Positions 1 to 9,387 are shown, counted from the first letter of the stretch. The stretch: 64,000 nt of DNA from Sphingomonas rubra (GCF_900115745.1 NZ_FOXP01000001.1:186001-250000), one strand, 5' to 3'. Numbers and translations: made by a program. Notes: generated from the sequence alone by a model not told the origin.

Positions 1-615
1 CGAGCCGCGCAGGTCGCGGAACAGCGCCCCTAGATCGGCGTATCCCACCCGCAGCGTCTCGCCATCGGCAACGGGCAGCGCGAAGCCGGCGCGGACGAGC
101 AGGTCGCCGGCGGAGCGCACGTCGATCTGCGGGTGGAGGCGAGCCGCCGGGCGGTCAGCATCGCCGTCGCGCAAGGCGTGGCGCAGATGGGGAAGCGAGC
201 CGGCGCCGACCAGGGCCGCCAGGAAGAGCCCATCGGGGCGGAGCACGCGGCGGGCGAGCGCCAGCGCGCCAGGCACGTCGTCGATCTGGTCGAGCACGCC
301 GGCGCTGACGACCAGGTCGAAGCTGGCGTCGGCGAAGGGCAGGCGGTCCTCGTCGGCCTGAACGCCTTGGACGGCGGCGGCGAAGCGATACCCCGCGTCC
401 ATGCGGGCGACGCGGGCGCCGGGCGGTGCCACGAACCCACCATCGAAACAGCCGAGATCGAGCACGTCGACGAACTGCCGCTTCACGCTGGCGAGACGTT
501 CCGCGATGCCGTCGAGCATCACGGCGCGAACGAAGTCGTGGGCGGCATAGTCGGCGGCGGCACGATCGCGGCGCAGACGCCGTGCGGCGCGGTCGAAGAT
601 CGCGGGAGCGTCCAT
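1..615 (-). CDS. SAM-dependent methyltransferase, partial (C-terminus off the left edge)
   Basis: The minus-strand reading frame is open from an ATG at 615 to the window edge, giving 205 codons without a stop. A class I methyltransferase motif I (VLDLGCFDGGF) lies at about residues 51-61. It is followed by a DRLPFADASFDLVVSAGVLDQ stretch and an LALARRVLRPDGLF stretch, the usual order in BioC/NDUFAF5-like methyltransferases. The substrate cannot be read from the sequence. The family includes BioC (malonyl-ACP methylation) and the NDUFAF5 arginine hydroxylase-like proteins. The gene is divergent from comF with only 44 bp between starts. I am confident of the fold and not of the specific function. 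Confidence 0.85.
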   Translation of the reverse strand, partial: MDAPAIFDRAARRLRRDRAAADYAAHDFVRAVMLDGIAERLASVKRQFVDVLDLGCFDGGFVAPPGARVARMDAGYRFAAAVQGVQADEDRLPFADASFDLVVSAGVLDQIDDVPGALALARRVLRPDGLFLAALVGAGSLPHLRHALRDGDADRPAARLHPQIDVRSAGDLLVRAGFALPVADGETLRVGYADLGALFRDLRGS

Positions 616-659
616 GTGCGGGGCTTGTGCCGGGGTCGGCGGCAGGGGACAAGCCCGAC

Positions 660-1394
660 GTGCCCGGTTCCGTTTCCCAGTTGCTGCGACAGGTGGTCGC
701 CTACGCGCTGCCGCCGCGGTGCGCCGGATGCGGTGAGCCGGTGGCGGAGGACCATCAGTTCTGCGGCGCCTGCTGGTCGGGCATGCGCTTCCTGGGGCCG
801 CCCTGGTGCGCGGGATGCCGGCTGCCCTTCGCCTTTCACCGTGGCGAGGAGGCGCGCTGTGCCGCGTGCCTCTCCGCGCCGCCGCGGCACGCCGGGGTGC
901 ACGCCGCGGTCGCTTACGGCGACACGGCGGCGGCGCTGGCCGTGCGGTTGAAGCACGGTGGACGGATCGCGTTGGCCGAGACGATGGCGCGGTCGATGGC
1001 CCGGTGGATGCCGGCGGATGCGGAGTTGCTGGTGCCGGTGCCGCTCCATCGCTGGCGGCTGTGGACGCGCGGCTTCAACCAGGCGGCGCTAATCGCGGAC
1101 GCGCTGTCGCGGCGGACGGGCGTGCCGCGGGATCACCGGCTGCTGGTGCGGGTTCGGCGAACGCGGCTGCTGCGTGGCCTGGGGCGGCGGGCACGCGCGC
1201 GGACGGTGGCGGGGGCGTTCGCGGTGGAGGCGGCCGGGCGCGCCGCGGTGCGGGGCAGGCGGATCGTGCTGGTCGACGACGTCTACACGACCGGCGCGAC
1301 CGCCGATGGCTGCGTGCGGGCGCTGCGCCGGGCGGGTGCGGCATCGGTGACGATCCTGTGCTGGGCACGGGTGCTGCCGGAGACCGCGGATTGA
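660..1394 (+). CDS. comF: ComF family amidophosphoribosyltransferase-like protein
   Basis: This 244-residue protein combines an N-terminal zinc-ribbon-like region with a phosphoribosyltransferase domain. CxxC pairs sit at residues 21/24, 35/38, 50/53 and 67/70. The PRPP-binding loop IVLVDDVYTTGAT is at about 202-214. ComF proteins are linked to DNA uptake in competent bacteria, but in most proteobacteria their role is undefined. The frame is open further upstream, into the divergent methyltransferase. I chose the GTG at 660 because it places the cysteine region near the N-terminus, as is usual in the family. A strong ribosome-binding site is not obvious, so the start is uncertain. It begins a co-directional run with grxC, the nitrilase and the DUF1178 gene. 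Confidence 0.9.
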   Translation: MPGSVSQLLRQVVAYALPPRCAGCGEPVAEDHQFCGACWSGMRFLGPPWCAGCRLPFAFHRGEEARCAACLSAPPRHAGVHAAVAYGDTAAALAVRLKHGGRIALAETMARSMARWMPADAELLVPVPLHRWRLWTRGFNQAALIADALSRRTGVPRDHRLLVRVRRTRLLRGLGRRARARTVAGAFAVEAAGRAAVRGRRIVLVDDVYTTGATADGCVRALRRAGAASVTILCWARVLPETAD

Positions 1395-1426
1395 CAAGGC
1401 GGCCGTCCGTCCACACTTCGCCGTGC

Positions 1427-1684
1427 ATGGCGACCGTTGAAATCTACACCAAGGCGTTCTGTCCCTATTGCACGCGCGCGATGCGGCTGTTGGCGTCGAA
1501 GGGCGTCTCGCCGGACGAGATCGACATCACCATGGGCGGTCCGCGCCGCGGCGAGATGATCGAGCGGGCGGGCGGGCGCACCACCGTGCCGCAGGTCTTC
1601 ATCGACGGGCGGCATATCGGCGGGTCGGACGATCTGGCGGCGCTCGACGCGCGCGGGGGGCTGGACCCGTTGCTGACGGCGTGA
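1427..1684 (+). CDS. grxC: Glutaredoxin 3
   Basis: This 85-residue dithiol glutaredoxin has the CPYC active site at residues 12-15, following the YTKAFCPYC pattern of the GrxC family. It also has the TVPQVFIDG cis-proline motif and the GG-SDDL glutathione-binding segment. It should reduce protein disulfides and glutathione mixed disulfides in the cytoplasm. The length matches the family. Its TGA stop overlaps the GTG start of the next gene (GTGA at 1681-1684), so the two are probably translationally coupled. Confidence 0.95.
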   Translation: MATVEIYTKAFCPYCTRAMRLLASKGVSPDEIDITMGGPRRGEMIERAGGRTTVPQVFIDGRHIGGSDDLAALDARGGLDPLLTA

Positions 1685-2499
1685 AGATCGCGCTGTTGCA
1701 GATGACCGCAGGGATCGACCCGCGGGCGAACGCCGCCACGCTGAAGGCGGCGGTGCGGGCGGCCGCGGCGAATGGCGCCGCGATGTTGTTCACGCCGGAA
1801 ATGTCGGGGCTGATCGACCGTGACCGCGCGCGGGCGGCGGCGTCAATCACGCGCGAGGAGGACGATCCGGTGCTGCGCGCGGTACGCGACGCCGCGGCGG
1901 AGGCGGGCCTGTGGGTGCAGCTCGGGTCACTGGCGGTCCGCCGGGCGGACGGCCGCTTGGCCAATCGCGGCTTCGTCATCGACGATAGCGGCAACGTCCG
2001 GGCACGATACGACAAGATGCACCTGTTCGACGTCGACCTGCCCACGGGCGAGCGCTGGCGGGAATCGGACAGCTATGCGCCGGGCGAGCAGGCGGTGGTC
2101 GCGGAGACGCCGATCGGACGCATCGGGCTGTCGATCTGCTACGATCTGCGCTTTCCCGATCTCTACGGCACGATGAGCAACGCGGGGGCGACGCTGCTGT
2201 CGGTGCCCGCTGCCTTTACCCGGCCGACCGGAGCGGCGCATTGGCACGTGCTGCTGCGCGCCCGTGCGATCGAGACGGGGTGCTTCGTCGTCGCCGCGGC
2301 GCAGACCGGCGTGCACGAGGATGGCCGCGAGACGTACGGTCGCTCGCTGGTGGTCGATCCCTGGGGCGAGGTGCTGCTCGACATGGGGGAGGAGCCGGGC
2401 CTGGGCTACGCGACGCTTGATCCGGCCGTGCTTGCCACCGTCCGGGCGCGGGTGCCGGTGCTCGCGCATCGCCGCGCCATCCCGCCGATCGCGTCGTGA
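1681..2499 (+). CDS. Carbon-nitrogen hydrolase (nitrilase superfamily, Nit-like amidase)
   Basis: This is a 272-residue nitrilase-superfamily enzyme. The catalytic Glu-Lys-Cys triad is visible as E40 (LFTPEMSG), K112 (YDKMHLFD) and C153 (LSICYDLRFPDLYG). The last motif is typical of the Nit1/Nit2 branch. Known Nit2-type members are omega-amidases, and Nit1-type members hydrolyse deaminated glutathione. That second activity would suit a gene coupled to grxC, but this is inference. The GTG start at 1681 overlaps the grxC stop, and its own TGA overlaps the GTG start of the DUF1178 gene. Confidence 0.92.
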   Translation: MKIALLQMTAGIDPRANAATLKAAVRAAAANGAAMLFTPEMSGLIDRDRARAAASITREEDDPVLRAVRDAAAEAGLWVQLGSLAVRRADGRLANRGFVIDDSGNVRARYDKMHLFDVDLPTGERWRESDSYAPGEQAVVAETPIGRIGLSICYDLRFPDLYGTMSNAGATLLSVPAAFTRPTGAAHWHVLLRARAIETGCFVVAAAQTGVHEDGRETYGRSLVVDPWGEVLLDMGEEPGLGYATLDPAVLATVRARVPVLAHRRAIPPIAS

Positions 2500-2918
2500 T
2501 CGTCTTCGACCTCCGCTGCGGCGACGGCCATGTGTTCGAGGCGTGGTTCGCATCCGGCGCAGCCTATGACGAGCAGCGCACGGCCAAGCTGCTCGCCTGC
2601 CCGATCTGCGGGGCAGACGATATCAACAAGGCGGTGATGGCGCCGGCGGTTCCGACCAAGGGCAATCGGCAGCCGTCGCCCGCGGCGATGAAGCAGATGA
2701 TCGGTGCCCTCGCCGCGGCGCAGGCGAAGGTGCTCTCGGGCTCGGAGTGGGTCGGCAGCGGCTTCGCGTCGCGGGCGCGCGCGATGCATGCCGGCGACGA
2801 GCCGCACGCGACGATCCACGGCCAGGCGACGCGCGAGGAGGCGCGTGCCCTGATCGACGATGGTGTTCCGGTCGCGCCGCTGCCGCTGCCGGTGGTGCCG
2901 CCCAAACAGGTCAACTGA
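2496..2918 (+). CDS. DUF1178 family protein
   Basis: This 140-residue protein begins IVFDLRCGDGHVFEAWF, with C8 and a later CPIC pair (C35/C38) that together form a zinc-ribbon-like arrangement. This matches the DUF1178 family found across proteobacteria, whose function is not known. The GTG start at 2496 overlaps the TGA of the nitrilase gene (GTGA). The gene is therefore the last member of the comF-grxC-nitrilase run. The C-terminal half is low in motifs and ends with a proline/valine-rich tail. Confidence 0.9.
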   Translation: MIVFDLRCGDGHVFEAWFASGAAYDEQRTAKLLACPICGADDINKAVMAPAVPTKGNRQPSPAAMKQMIGALAAAQAKVLSGSEWVGSGFASRARAMHAGDEPHATIHGQATREEARALIDDGVPVAPLPLPVVPPKQVN

Positions 2919-2962
2919 TCCGGCTGCCACACGCCGACGGATTATTCTGGCGTCGATGGAGA

Positions 2963-3039
2963 TGGTGGCCCCGGAGGGACTCGAACCCCCGACCTCTCGT
3001 TTAGGAAACGCTTGCTCTATCCGGCTGAGCTACGGAGCC
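2963..3039 (-). tRNA. tRNA-Arg (anticodon CCT)
   Basis: Read on the minus strand this is a 77-nt tRNA with an encoded CCA end. The acceptor stem GGCTCCG pairs with CGGGGCC (one G-T pair). The D arm (GCTC/GAGC) and the T arm (GGGGG TTCGAGT CCCTC, with a G-T pair) are regular. The anticodon loop is TTCCTAA, giving CCT and reading AGG arginine codons. In the anticodon stem the three loop-proximal pairs form, but positions 27-28 (AG) face 42-43 (AG) and do not pair by Watson-Crick rules. Confidence 0.95.
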
Positions 3040-3119
3040 ACGGCGGCTGTTTAGGGCGGCAATCGCGCCCCGTCAGCCACTTTTTCCCTGGCGGTCGGGG
3101 CGCGGAATCGTTCCTCCGT

Positions 3120-5069
3120 TCAGCGGGCGGCCACCGCGCGCTGGTCGACCGGCACGACCGGCAGCCAGACGCGGCTCGGCGTCGTACCGCCGCGTTCCAC
3201 GGTGATCGTCGCGGGACGGTAATCCTCCTTCTTCGCCAGGAAGATGTTGGGCACGTAGGTCTGCGGGTTGCGATCGTAGAGCGGGAACTGGCTCGACTGG
3301 ACCTGTACCATGATGCGGTGACCAGGCTGGAAGACGTGGTTCACGGTCGGCAGGCGGAAGCGGTATTCCTGCACCTTGTTCGCCGGGATCGCCGACGGCT
3401 TGGCGAAGCTGTTCCGGTAGCGGCCGCGGAAAATGTCCTGCGAGATCGCGAGCTGATAGCCGCCCATCTTGGGATCGGTGGCGTTCTCGGCTGGGGCGAC
3501 GTCGATCACCTTGACGACGAAGTCGCCGTCCGTGCCGGTGGTGCGCGCGAACAGGTCGGCGATCGGCGCGCCTGACACGCGGACGGCATCGGTCAGGACG
3601 GGCGTCTGATAGGTCAGGACGTCGGGGCGTCCGTCGACGCCGCGCTGGTCGCTGACCAGCCAGTCGCCCCAGCGCCCGTCCTCGAAATTCACCGGCCGCG
3701 GCAAATGCGGGACCGGCTTGGCGGGGTCGGAGACGTAGCGGTCGCTGCCGCGCGCAGGGGTGGCGAAACCGAGGCCGCCGGCCGCGTCGAAATAGATGGG
3801 CTTGAGCGGCGCGGCGCAGCCCTGCTCGCAGGCGAGCGGCCAGGTGGTCAGGCGATCCCAGTGGTTCTCGCCCGTGTTGTAGATCGCGACCTGCGGCAGT
3901 CGGGCGGGCGGGCCGTCCTTCAGATACTGGTCGAACAGCGGCAGGACCATGCGCTCGCGGAACTGCTGCGCGGTGTCGCCGTCCCACTGGAACGGGCCCA
4001 GGCTGCGGCCCTCGCGATTGACCTGGCTGTGCCGCCACGGACCCATGACGAGGAAGTTGTTGCCGAGCTTGCCCTTGGCCTTGAGCGCCTCCCACGCGGT
4101 GATCGCGCCGTACATGTCCTCCTGGTCCCATAGGCCCTGTTCCCAGATGGTCGGGACGTTGGACGGGTTGGCGGCGAGAAGCTTGTCGAGCGCCTGCCCC
4201 TGCCAGAAGCCGTCATAGGCGGGGTGCGAGACCATGCGCTGCCAGTAGGGAAGCTGATCGTAGCCCGACTTCTTCGCCCAGGCACCGGCCGAGCCGACCT
4301 CGCGGAAATTGTCGTAATCGTCCCAGCCGCCGGTCGGCGGGGCGGCGCCCGCCCCCTTGTAGCCGGTCTGGCTGCCGAGCCAGGCGATGTTGGCGAGGCG
4401 GAAGGCGCCGTGGTGGAACCAGTCGTCACCCATCCAGCCGTCGATCATCGGGCTCTCGGGCGCGGCGACCTTGAGCGCGGGGTGGGGGGCGAGCAGCGCC
4501 ATGGCGACGGTGAAGCCTTCGTACGAGCTGCCGATCATGCCGACACGGCCGTTCGACTCGGGCAGGTTCGCCTTGTTCACCAGCCAGTCGATCGTGTCAT
4601 ACGCGTCGGTGACGTGATCGACCTTGGTCGGATTGAGCGGGCCGACGACCGGCCGCGTCACGACGTAATCGCCCTCCGACCCGTATTTGCCGCGGATGTC
4701 CTGGTAGACGCGGATATAGCCGCCGCGCACGAACATCTCGTCGGCGAGCGGCAGCGTCGCGAGCATGCTGGCGCTGTCGGTGCGGGTGGCACGCCCCTTG
4801 GCGTTGTAGGGCGTGCGGGTGAGCACGATCGGGGCGTTGGTCGCCCCCTTGGGCACGACGATGACTGTGTAGAGCCGCGTGCCGTCGCGCATCGGGATCA
4901 TCGCCACGCGCTTGTCGTAATCGTTCTGCGCGGTCGGTGGCGTGAACTTCTGCGGCACGTCGCCGCCGGTCGCCTCCGCGCGAACCGCCGAGTCCTTGGG
5001 GGCGGGCTGCTGCGCCAAGGCGGGGGTGAGCGCGACGAGCGAGGCGGCAAGGCAGAGGATCGGCTTCAT
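3120..5069 (-). CDS. Secreted CocE/NonD family hydrolase (X-Pro dipeptidyl-peptidase-like, S15)
   Basis: This 649-residue protein has a signal peptide (MKPILCLAASLVALTPALA, then QQ). An alpha/beta-hydrolase domain has the nucleophile motif GSSYEG with Ser182. The C-terminal part resembles the jelly-roll domain of the CocE / X-Pro dipeptidyl-peptidase family, with RFRLPTVNHVFQPGHRI near residue 580. Relatives hydrolyse ester or amide bonds, such as cocaine esterase, cephalosporin acylases and alpha-amino-acid ester hydrolases. The natural substrate here is not evident. It stands alone on the minus strand downstream of lexA, with an 82-bp gap. Periplasmic location is inferred from the signal peptide. 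Confidence 0.9.
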   Translation of the reverse strand: MKPILCLAASLVALTPALAQQPAPKDSAVRAEATGGDVPQKFTPPTAQNDYDKRVAMIPMRDGTRLYTVIVVPKGATNAPIVLTRTPYNAKGRATRTDSASMLATLPLADEMFVRGGYIRVYQDIRGKYGSEGDYVVTRPVVGPLNPTKVDHVTDAYDTIDWLVNKANLPESNGRVGMIGSSYEGFTVAMALLAPHPALKVAAPESPMIDGWMGDDWFHHGAFRLANIAWLGSQTGYKGAGAAPPTGGWDDYDNFREVGSAGAWAKKSGYDQLPYWQRMVSHPAYDGFWQGQALDKLLAANPSNVPTIWEQGLWDQEDMYGAITAWEALKAKGKLGNNFLVMGPWRHSQVNREGRSLGPFQWDGDTAQQFRERMVLPLFDQYLKDGPPARLPQVAIYNTGENHWDRLTTWPLACEQGCAAPLKPIYFDAAGGLGFATPARGSDRYVSDPAKPVPHLPRPVNFEDGRWGDWLVSDQRGVDGRPDVLTYQTPVLTDAVRVSGAPIADLFARTTGTDGDFVVKVIDVAPAENATDPKMGGYQLAISQDIFRGRYRNSFAKPSAIPANKVQEYRFRLPTVNHVFQPGHRIMVQVQSSQFPLYDRNPQTYVPNIFLAKKEDYRPATITVERGGTTPSRVWLPVVPVDQRAVAAR

Positions 5070-5151
5070 GGGACGGCTACTCCGGACAGGATGACCGAAT
5101 CCTAGCGCGCCCGTGCCGCCGCCGAAAGCGCCGTGTTACAAGGTTACACGA

Positions 5152-5817
5152 TCAGTCGTAGCGGCGCAGGATGCCCGATAGCTTGCCCTGGATGCGGACC
5201 TGCTGGGGAGCGTAGCGCTGGGGATCGTAGGAGCGATTGGCGGGGTCGAGCCGGACCATCGCGCCCTCTCGGCGGAAATATTTGAGGGTCGCCTCCGCCT
5301 CCTCGATCAGCGCCACGACGATCTCCCCGTCGCGCGCCGTCTCGGTGCGGCGGACAAGGGCGTAGTCGCCGTCGAGGATACCGGCCTCGACCATCGAGTC
5401 GCCGGCGACCTCCAACGCGTAATGCTCCCCCTGGCCGAGCAGCGCGGCGGGAACGGCGAGCATCGCCGAGCCCTCGAACGCCTCGATCGGCACGCCGGCG
5501 GCGATGCGCCCGTGCAGCGGAATGTCGACCACGTCGTTGGCGGGCTCGCGCACGGGGGCGGGCGCCGGTTTGACGTTCGCCTTGGCCGGCTTCTTCTCGG
5601 CCCGTTCGGGCATCCGCAGCACTTCGAGCGCGCGGGCGCGGTTGGGCAGGCGGCGGATGAACTGGCGCTCCTCCAACGCGGAGATGAGACGGTGGACCCC
5701 CGACTTGGACTTGAGGTCGAGCGCCTCCTTCATCTCCTCGAACGAAGGGGAGACGCCGGTCTCGGCGAGCCGGTCGTTGATGAAGCACACCAGTTCGTGC
5801 TGCTTGCGGGTGAGCAT
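5152..5817 (-). CDS. lexA: LexA repressor, SOS regulator
   Basis: This 221-residue LexA begins [17 protein letters not shown]. The N-terminal winged-helix domain (about 1-65) contains [19 protein letters not shown]. An Ala/Pro/Lys-rich linker follows, then the S24 autoprotease domain. The cleavage site is A107-G108 (GRIAAGVP), the catalytic serine S141 (GDSMVEAG) and the lysine K179 (ATLKYF). The frame is open 20 codons further upstream, but only the 5817 start gives the conserved N-terminus and leaves the operator outside the coding region. Three GTTC half-sites lie 18-43 bp upstream, so autoregulation is expected. Confidence 0.97.
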   Translation of the reverse strand: MLTRKQHELVCFINDRLAETGVSPSFEEMKEALDLKSKSGVHRLISALEERQFIRRLPNRARALEVLRMPERAEKKPAKANVKPAPAPVREPANDVVDIPLHGRIAAGVPIEAFEGSAMLAVPAALLGQGEHYALEVAGDSMVEAGILDGDYALVRRTETARDGEIVVALIEEAEATLKYFRREGAMVRLDPANRSYDPQRYAPQQVRIQGKLSGILRRYD

Positions 5818-5834
5818 AAACGGTCCTCCGTCGG

Positions 5835-5860
5835 GAACAGACTGGGAACCGATATGGAAC
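5835..5860 (-). promoter_or_regulatory. LexA operator: three GTTC half-sites in tandem
   Basis: On the plus strand GAAC occurs at 5835-5838, 5846-5849 and 5857-5860, each pair separated by exactly 7 bases. On the minus strand, the lexA strand, this reads as two overlapping GTTC-N7-GTTC boxes, the direct-repeat operator known for alphaproteobacterial LexA. It lies between the moeA stop (5874) and the lexA start (5817), about 18 bp from the start codon. Confidence 0.88.
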
Positions 5861-5873
5861 GTATCGCTTGCCG

Positions 5874-7076
5874 TCAAGCGATTATGAGGATTTCCGCCGA
5901 GTCGCCCGCGCGGGCCGCGGGTGCGTCGGCCTCGCGCACGATCAGGCAGGTCGATCGCGCCAGCGTGAGCAGCATCGAGCTGTCCTGAATGGTGGAGGCA
6001 TATGCCTTGCCATCGCGCAGCTCGGCGCGGAGATAGTCGGTGCGGCCGCCATTGGCGGGCAGGTCCTCGCCGAGCAGCGCGCCCGTCATGGTGGGCAGCG
6101 GATCGCGCGCGCCGGCGAGGTGCGCCACCATCGGCCGGACGAACAGCGTCGCGGTGACGAAGGCGGAGACGGGATTGCCGGGCAGGCCGAGCACTACCGC
6201 CTCGCCGAGCCGCCCGGCCATCATCGGCTTGCCGGGGCGGAGCGCGATGCGCCAGAAATCGATGGTGCCGCCGGCCGCCTCCAGCGCGGGGCGGACGAGG
6301 TCGTGGTCGCCGACCGAGGCGCCGCCGGTGGTGACGAGGAGGTCGGCATCGATGGCGGCGAAGGCGTCGCGCAGCACGTCGAGGCGATCGGGCAGGATGC
6401 CGAGATCGATCACCTCGACCGGCAGGTCGGCGAGCATGGCGGCGAGCATCACGCCGTTCGACTCGGGCAGTTGGAGGCCGGTGGCGTCGCTGCCGGCCGG
6501 GACGAGCTCGTCGCCGGTGGCGGCGATCGCGACGCGGACGGGGCGGCGGACGGGGAGGGTGGCGTGGCCGCCGGTCGCGGCGACGGCGACGCGCGCGGGG
6601 GTGAGGCGGTCGCCGGCGCGGAGGAGCAGGGCGCCGGCGTGGAAATCGAGGCCGCGGGCGCGGGTGTTGCGACCGAGATGGGCGGGGCCCTCGCCGTCGA
6701 GGTGGAGGGTGGCGCCGTCGCGGGCGGCCTCCTCCTGGATCAGGACGGTGTCGGCGCCGGGGGGGAGGGCGGCGCCGGTGAAGATGCGGGTCGCCTCGCC
6801 CATGCCGACGGTGCCGGGATAGGGGCTGCCCGCGGCGCTCTCCCCGACGACGTGCCAGGGGCCGGGCAGGTCGGCGAAGCGGATGGCATAGCCGTCCATC
6901 GCCGACAAGTCGGCGGCGGGCTGCGTCCGGCGGGCCAGGACGTCCTCGGCGGCCCAGCGGCCGGCGGCGGCGCGGAGGGGGAGCGTCTCCGCCGGAACAG
7001 GCCGGGCGAGGGCGAAGAGGCGGGATTGTGCCTCGGCCACGGGGATCAGGGGCGTCAATCGAGTGGGATGGGGCAT
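5874..7076 (-). CDS. moeA: Molybdopterin molybdenumtransferase MoeA
   Basis: This 400-residue protein inserts molybdenum into adenylylated molybdopterin. Family landmarks include [11 protein letters not shown] near residue 59, a [18 protein letters not shown] stretch, the GDELVPAG segment, the [11 protein letters not shown] loop, and [10 protein letters not shown] followed by [12 protein letters not shown]. Length is normal for MoeA. It lies 69 bp downstream of moaC, and its stop is 56 bp from the lexA start. MoaC and MoeA both act in molybdenum cofactor synthesis. Attachment of this pair to the trp genes and lexA is a common alphaproteobacterial arrangement. Confidence 0.96.
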   Translation of the reverse strand: MPHPTRLTPLIPVAEAQSRLFALARPVPAETLPLRAAAGRWAAEDVLARRTQPAADLSAMDGYAIRFADLPGPWHVVGESAAGSPYPGTVGMGEATRIFTGAALPPGADTVLIQEEAARDGATLHLDGEGPAHLGRNTRARGLDFHAGALLLRAGDRLTPARVAVAATGGHATLPVRRPVRVAIAATGDELVPAGSDATGLQLPESNGVMLAAMLADLPVEVIDLGILPDRLDVLRDAFAAIDADLLVTTGGASVGDHDLVRPALEAAGGTIDFWRIALRPGKPMMAGRLGEAVVLGLPGNPVSAFVTATLFVRPMVAHLAGARDPLPTMTGALLGEDLPANGGRTDYLRAELRDGKAYASTIQDSSMLLTLARSTCLIVREADAPAARAGDSAEILIIA

Positions 7077-7145
7077 GGGCGCCCTACAACCAGAAAGCGC
7101 CGGGGGAGAACAGTCCCGATGGGCTGTAGCGGGTGGTCTGCGCCG

Positions 7146-7622
7146 CTATTCGGCGTCCGCCGCCCAATCGTCCGACTTGCCACCGGATTTGGCAACGACG
7201 CGAACGGCGTCGATGGTCATGTGCTTATCCACCGCCTTGACCATGTCGTAGACGGTGAGCAGCGCCACCGCGGCGGCGGTGAGGGCTTCCATCTCGACGC
7301 CGGTCTGCCCGTAGGTAGCGCAGGTGGCCGATACCGACACGCCGTCATCCTCGATCGCGAGGTCGAGGCGGACGCGGGTGAGCGGGAGGGGGTGGCAGAG
7401 CGGGATGAGGTCTGCGGTGCGCTTGGCGGCCATGATGCCGGCGACGCGGGCGACGGCGAGCACGTCGCCCTTCTTCGCCGACGCGTCGCGGACCAGCGCC
7501 AGCGCGTCCGCCGACATGGCGATGCGGCCGATGGCGGTCGCATCGCGCGCGGTAGCGGGCTTGTCGCCGACATCGACCATGCGCGCGGCACCGGCCTGGT
7601 CGAGATGGGTGAGGCCGGTCAT
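7146..7622 (-). CDS. moaC: Cyclic pyranopterin monophosphate synthase MoaC
   Basis: This 158-residue protein catalyses the second part of cyclic pyranopterin monophosphate formation from GTP. The family signatures are all present: MVDVGDK near the N-terminus, the [20 protein letters not shown] region, the [11 protein letters not shown] motif, [10 protein letters not shown] and the YDMVKAVDK segment. Its ATG overlaps the trpC stop (ATGA at 7619-7622), so it is probably translated together with the trp genes although the pathways are unrelated. Confidence 0.97.
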   Translation of the reverse strand: MTGLTHLDQAGAARMVDVGDKPATARDATAIGRIAMSADALALVRDASAKKGDVLAVARVAGIMAAKRTADLIPLCHPLPLTRVRLDLAIEDDGVSVSATCATYGQTGVEMEALTAAAVALLTVYDMVKAVDKHMTIDAVRVVAKSGGKSDDWAADAE

Positions 7623-8395
7623 CCGACCAGCGCGGCGGTGGCGGCGGCGAGATCGGGCTGGCGCATCAGCGCCTCGCCAATCAGGAAGGCGTGGACGCCG
7701 TGCGCGGCCATGGCGTCGAGGTCGGCACGGGTCGCCAGGCCGCTCTCCGCCACGAACGTGCAGTCGGGGGCGAGCGCGCGCAGCCGGTAGGAGCGCGCGG
7801 GATCGACCGAGAAGTCGCGCAGGTCACGGTTGTTGCAGCCAATCAGGCGCGCGCCGAGCCTGATCGCGCGGTCCAGCTCGGCCTCGTCATGCACCTCGAC
7901 CAGTACGTCCATCGCGTGTTCGCGCGCGGCGGCATCGCAGGCGTAGAGGGTGTCGTCGTCGAGCGCGGCGACGATCAGCAGCACCGCGTCGGCACCGAGC
8001 GCGCGCGCCTCGTGGACCTGCCAGGGATCGATCGTGAAATCCTTGCGCAGCACAGGCAGCGACACGGCGGCGCGCGCCTGCACCAGAAAATCGTCGGACC
8101 CTCGAAAATAGCTCTCGTCGGTCAGCACCGACAGGCAGGTCGCGCCGCCTTCGGCATAGGCGCGGGCGTGGGCGGGCGGGTCCCAGTCGGTGTCGCGAAT
8201 CAGGCCCTTGGAGGGGCTGGCTCGTTTGATCTCGGCGATCAGCGCGTGGCCCGGCGCCGCATCAAGGGCGGCGCGAAAGCCGCGGGGCGGGGTCTGCGCG
8301 GCGATGGCGGCGTCGAGCGCGGTGCGCGACCGCGCGGCCTTGCGGGCGGCGACCTCGTGCCGCTTGGTGGCGATGATCGTGTCGAGAATGGTCAT
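7619..8395 (-). CDS. trpC: Indole-3-glycerol phosphate synthase
   Basis: This 258-residue TIM-barrel enzyme closes the indole ring in tryptophan synthesis, converting CdRP to indole-3-glycerol phosphate. It has the [12 protein letters not shown] motif near residue 53, [40 protein letters not shown] and FVAESGLAT, all characteristic of TrpC. The frame stays open far upstream into trpD, but the ATG at 8395 is the conserved start ([12 protein letters not shown]). It forms an ATGA overlap with the trpD stop. The gene is mono-functional, with no TrpF fusion. Confidence 0.97.
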   Translation of the reverse strand: MTILDTIIATKRHEVAARKAARSRTALDAAIAAQTPPRGFRAALDAAPGHALIAEIKRASPSKGLIRDTDWDPPAHARAYAEGGATCLSVLTDESYFRGSDDFLVQARAAVSLPVLRKDFTIDPWQVHEARALGADAVLLIVAALDDDTLYACDAAAREHAMDVLVEVHDEAELDRAIRLGARLIGCNNRDLRDFSVDPARSYRLRALAPDCTFVAESGLATRADLDAMAAHGVHAFLIGEALMRQPDLAAATAALVG

Positions 8396-9387
8396 ACGGT
8401 GGCGATCCAGGCGTCGAGCAGGCGGGAGGCGGTGTTGCCGTCGAGCTGCTCGGCGGCGAGCGCGGTGCCCGCCGTCAGCGTGTCGGCGCGGTCGGCGAGG
8501 ACCAGCGCGGCAGCGGCGTTGAGGAGGACGGCATCGCGGTAGGGTCCGTGCTCGCCGGCGAGCAGGCGGCGGAGCGCGAGAGCGTTGAAGGCGGGGTCGC
8601 CGCCATGGATCGCCGACAGCGGCGCGCGCGGCAGGCCTGCGTCCTCCGGCGCGACACGGGGCGGCAGCGCCGCCGCGCCGACAGACACGACGACGCTCGG
8701 GCCGGCGCTCGACAATTCGTCCAGCCCTTCCTCGCCCGAGACGACGAAGGCGGCCTCGGTGCCGAGCTGTTCCAGCGCCTCGGCATAGACGGGCGCGTAG
8801 TCGGGGCGGGCGATGCCGATCAGCTGGCGGGTGACGTGGGCCGGATTGGCGAGCGGACCCATGAGGTTGAAGATCGTGCGGCGGCCGAGCCGCTGGCGGA
8901 TCGGCTGGATGCGGCGCATCGCCGGGTGATGGTTGGCGGCGAACAGGAAGCAGATGCCGAGATCGGCCAGCGTCCGCTCCGCGCTGGCGCCCGCCGCGGC
9001 CATGTCCAGGCCGAGCGCCTCCAGCGTGTCGGCGGCACCGGCCTTGGACGAGGCGGCGCGGTTGCCGTGCTTGGCGACGGGGACGCCCGCCGCGGCGACG
9101 ACGAGCGAGACGGCGGTGGAGACGTTGAGCGTGTGGTGGCCGTCGCCGCCGGTGCCGCAGACGTCGATCGTGCCGGGTGGGGCGTCGATGGGGAGCAGGC
9201 GTTCGCGCAAGGCCCGCGCGGCCTCGGCGATCTCGATCGAGGTTTCGCCACGATCGGTCAGGCCGAGGAGGAAGTCGGCGATCTGCTGTTCCGAGGTGCG
9301 GCCGTCGAGGATGTCGGCAAAGGCCTGGCGGGCGGACTCGCGTGACAGCGGAGTGGTGGGATTGGGGAGGAGGGCGAGCGTAGTCAT
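8392..9387 (-). CDS. trpD: Anthranilate phosphoribosyltransferase
   Basis: This 331-residue enzyme transfers the phosphoribosyl group from PRPP to anthranilate. Visible signatures are [18 protein letters not shown] (PRPP binding, about residues 77-94), [37 protein letters not shown] and [11 protein letters not shown]. Its start overlaps the trpG stop (ATGA at 9384-9387) and its stop overlaps the trpC start. Both junctions therefore suggest tight translational coupling in the order trpG-trpD-trpC. Confidence 0.97.
   Translation of the reverse strand: MTTLALLPNPTTPLSRESARQAFADILDGRTSEQQIADFLLGLTDRGETSIEIAEAARALRERLLPIDAPPGTIDVCGTGGDGHHTLNVSTAVSLVVAAAGVPVAKHGNRAASSKAGAADTLEALGLDMAAAGASAERTLADLGICFLFAANHHPAMRRIQPIRQRLGRRTIFNLMGPLANPAHVTRQLIGIARPDYAPVYAEALEQLGTEAAFVVSGEEGLDELSSAGPSVVVSVGAAALPPRVAPEDAGLPRAPLSAIHGGDPAFNALALRRLLAGEHGPYRDAVLLNAAAALVLADRADTLTAGTALAAEQLDGNTASRLLDAWIATV

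Noticed and set aside
2860..3054. Short plus-strand open frames overlapping the tRNA gene
   Set aside because: They translate the complement of a clear tRNA-Arg gene and have no coding support.
5868..7790. Long plus-strand open frame opposite moeA and moaC
   Set aside because: Antisense shadow of two clear molybdenum cofactor genes; its translation is low-complexity Gly/Ala/Glu sequence with no recognisable domain.
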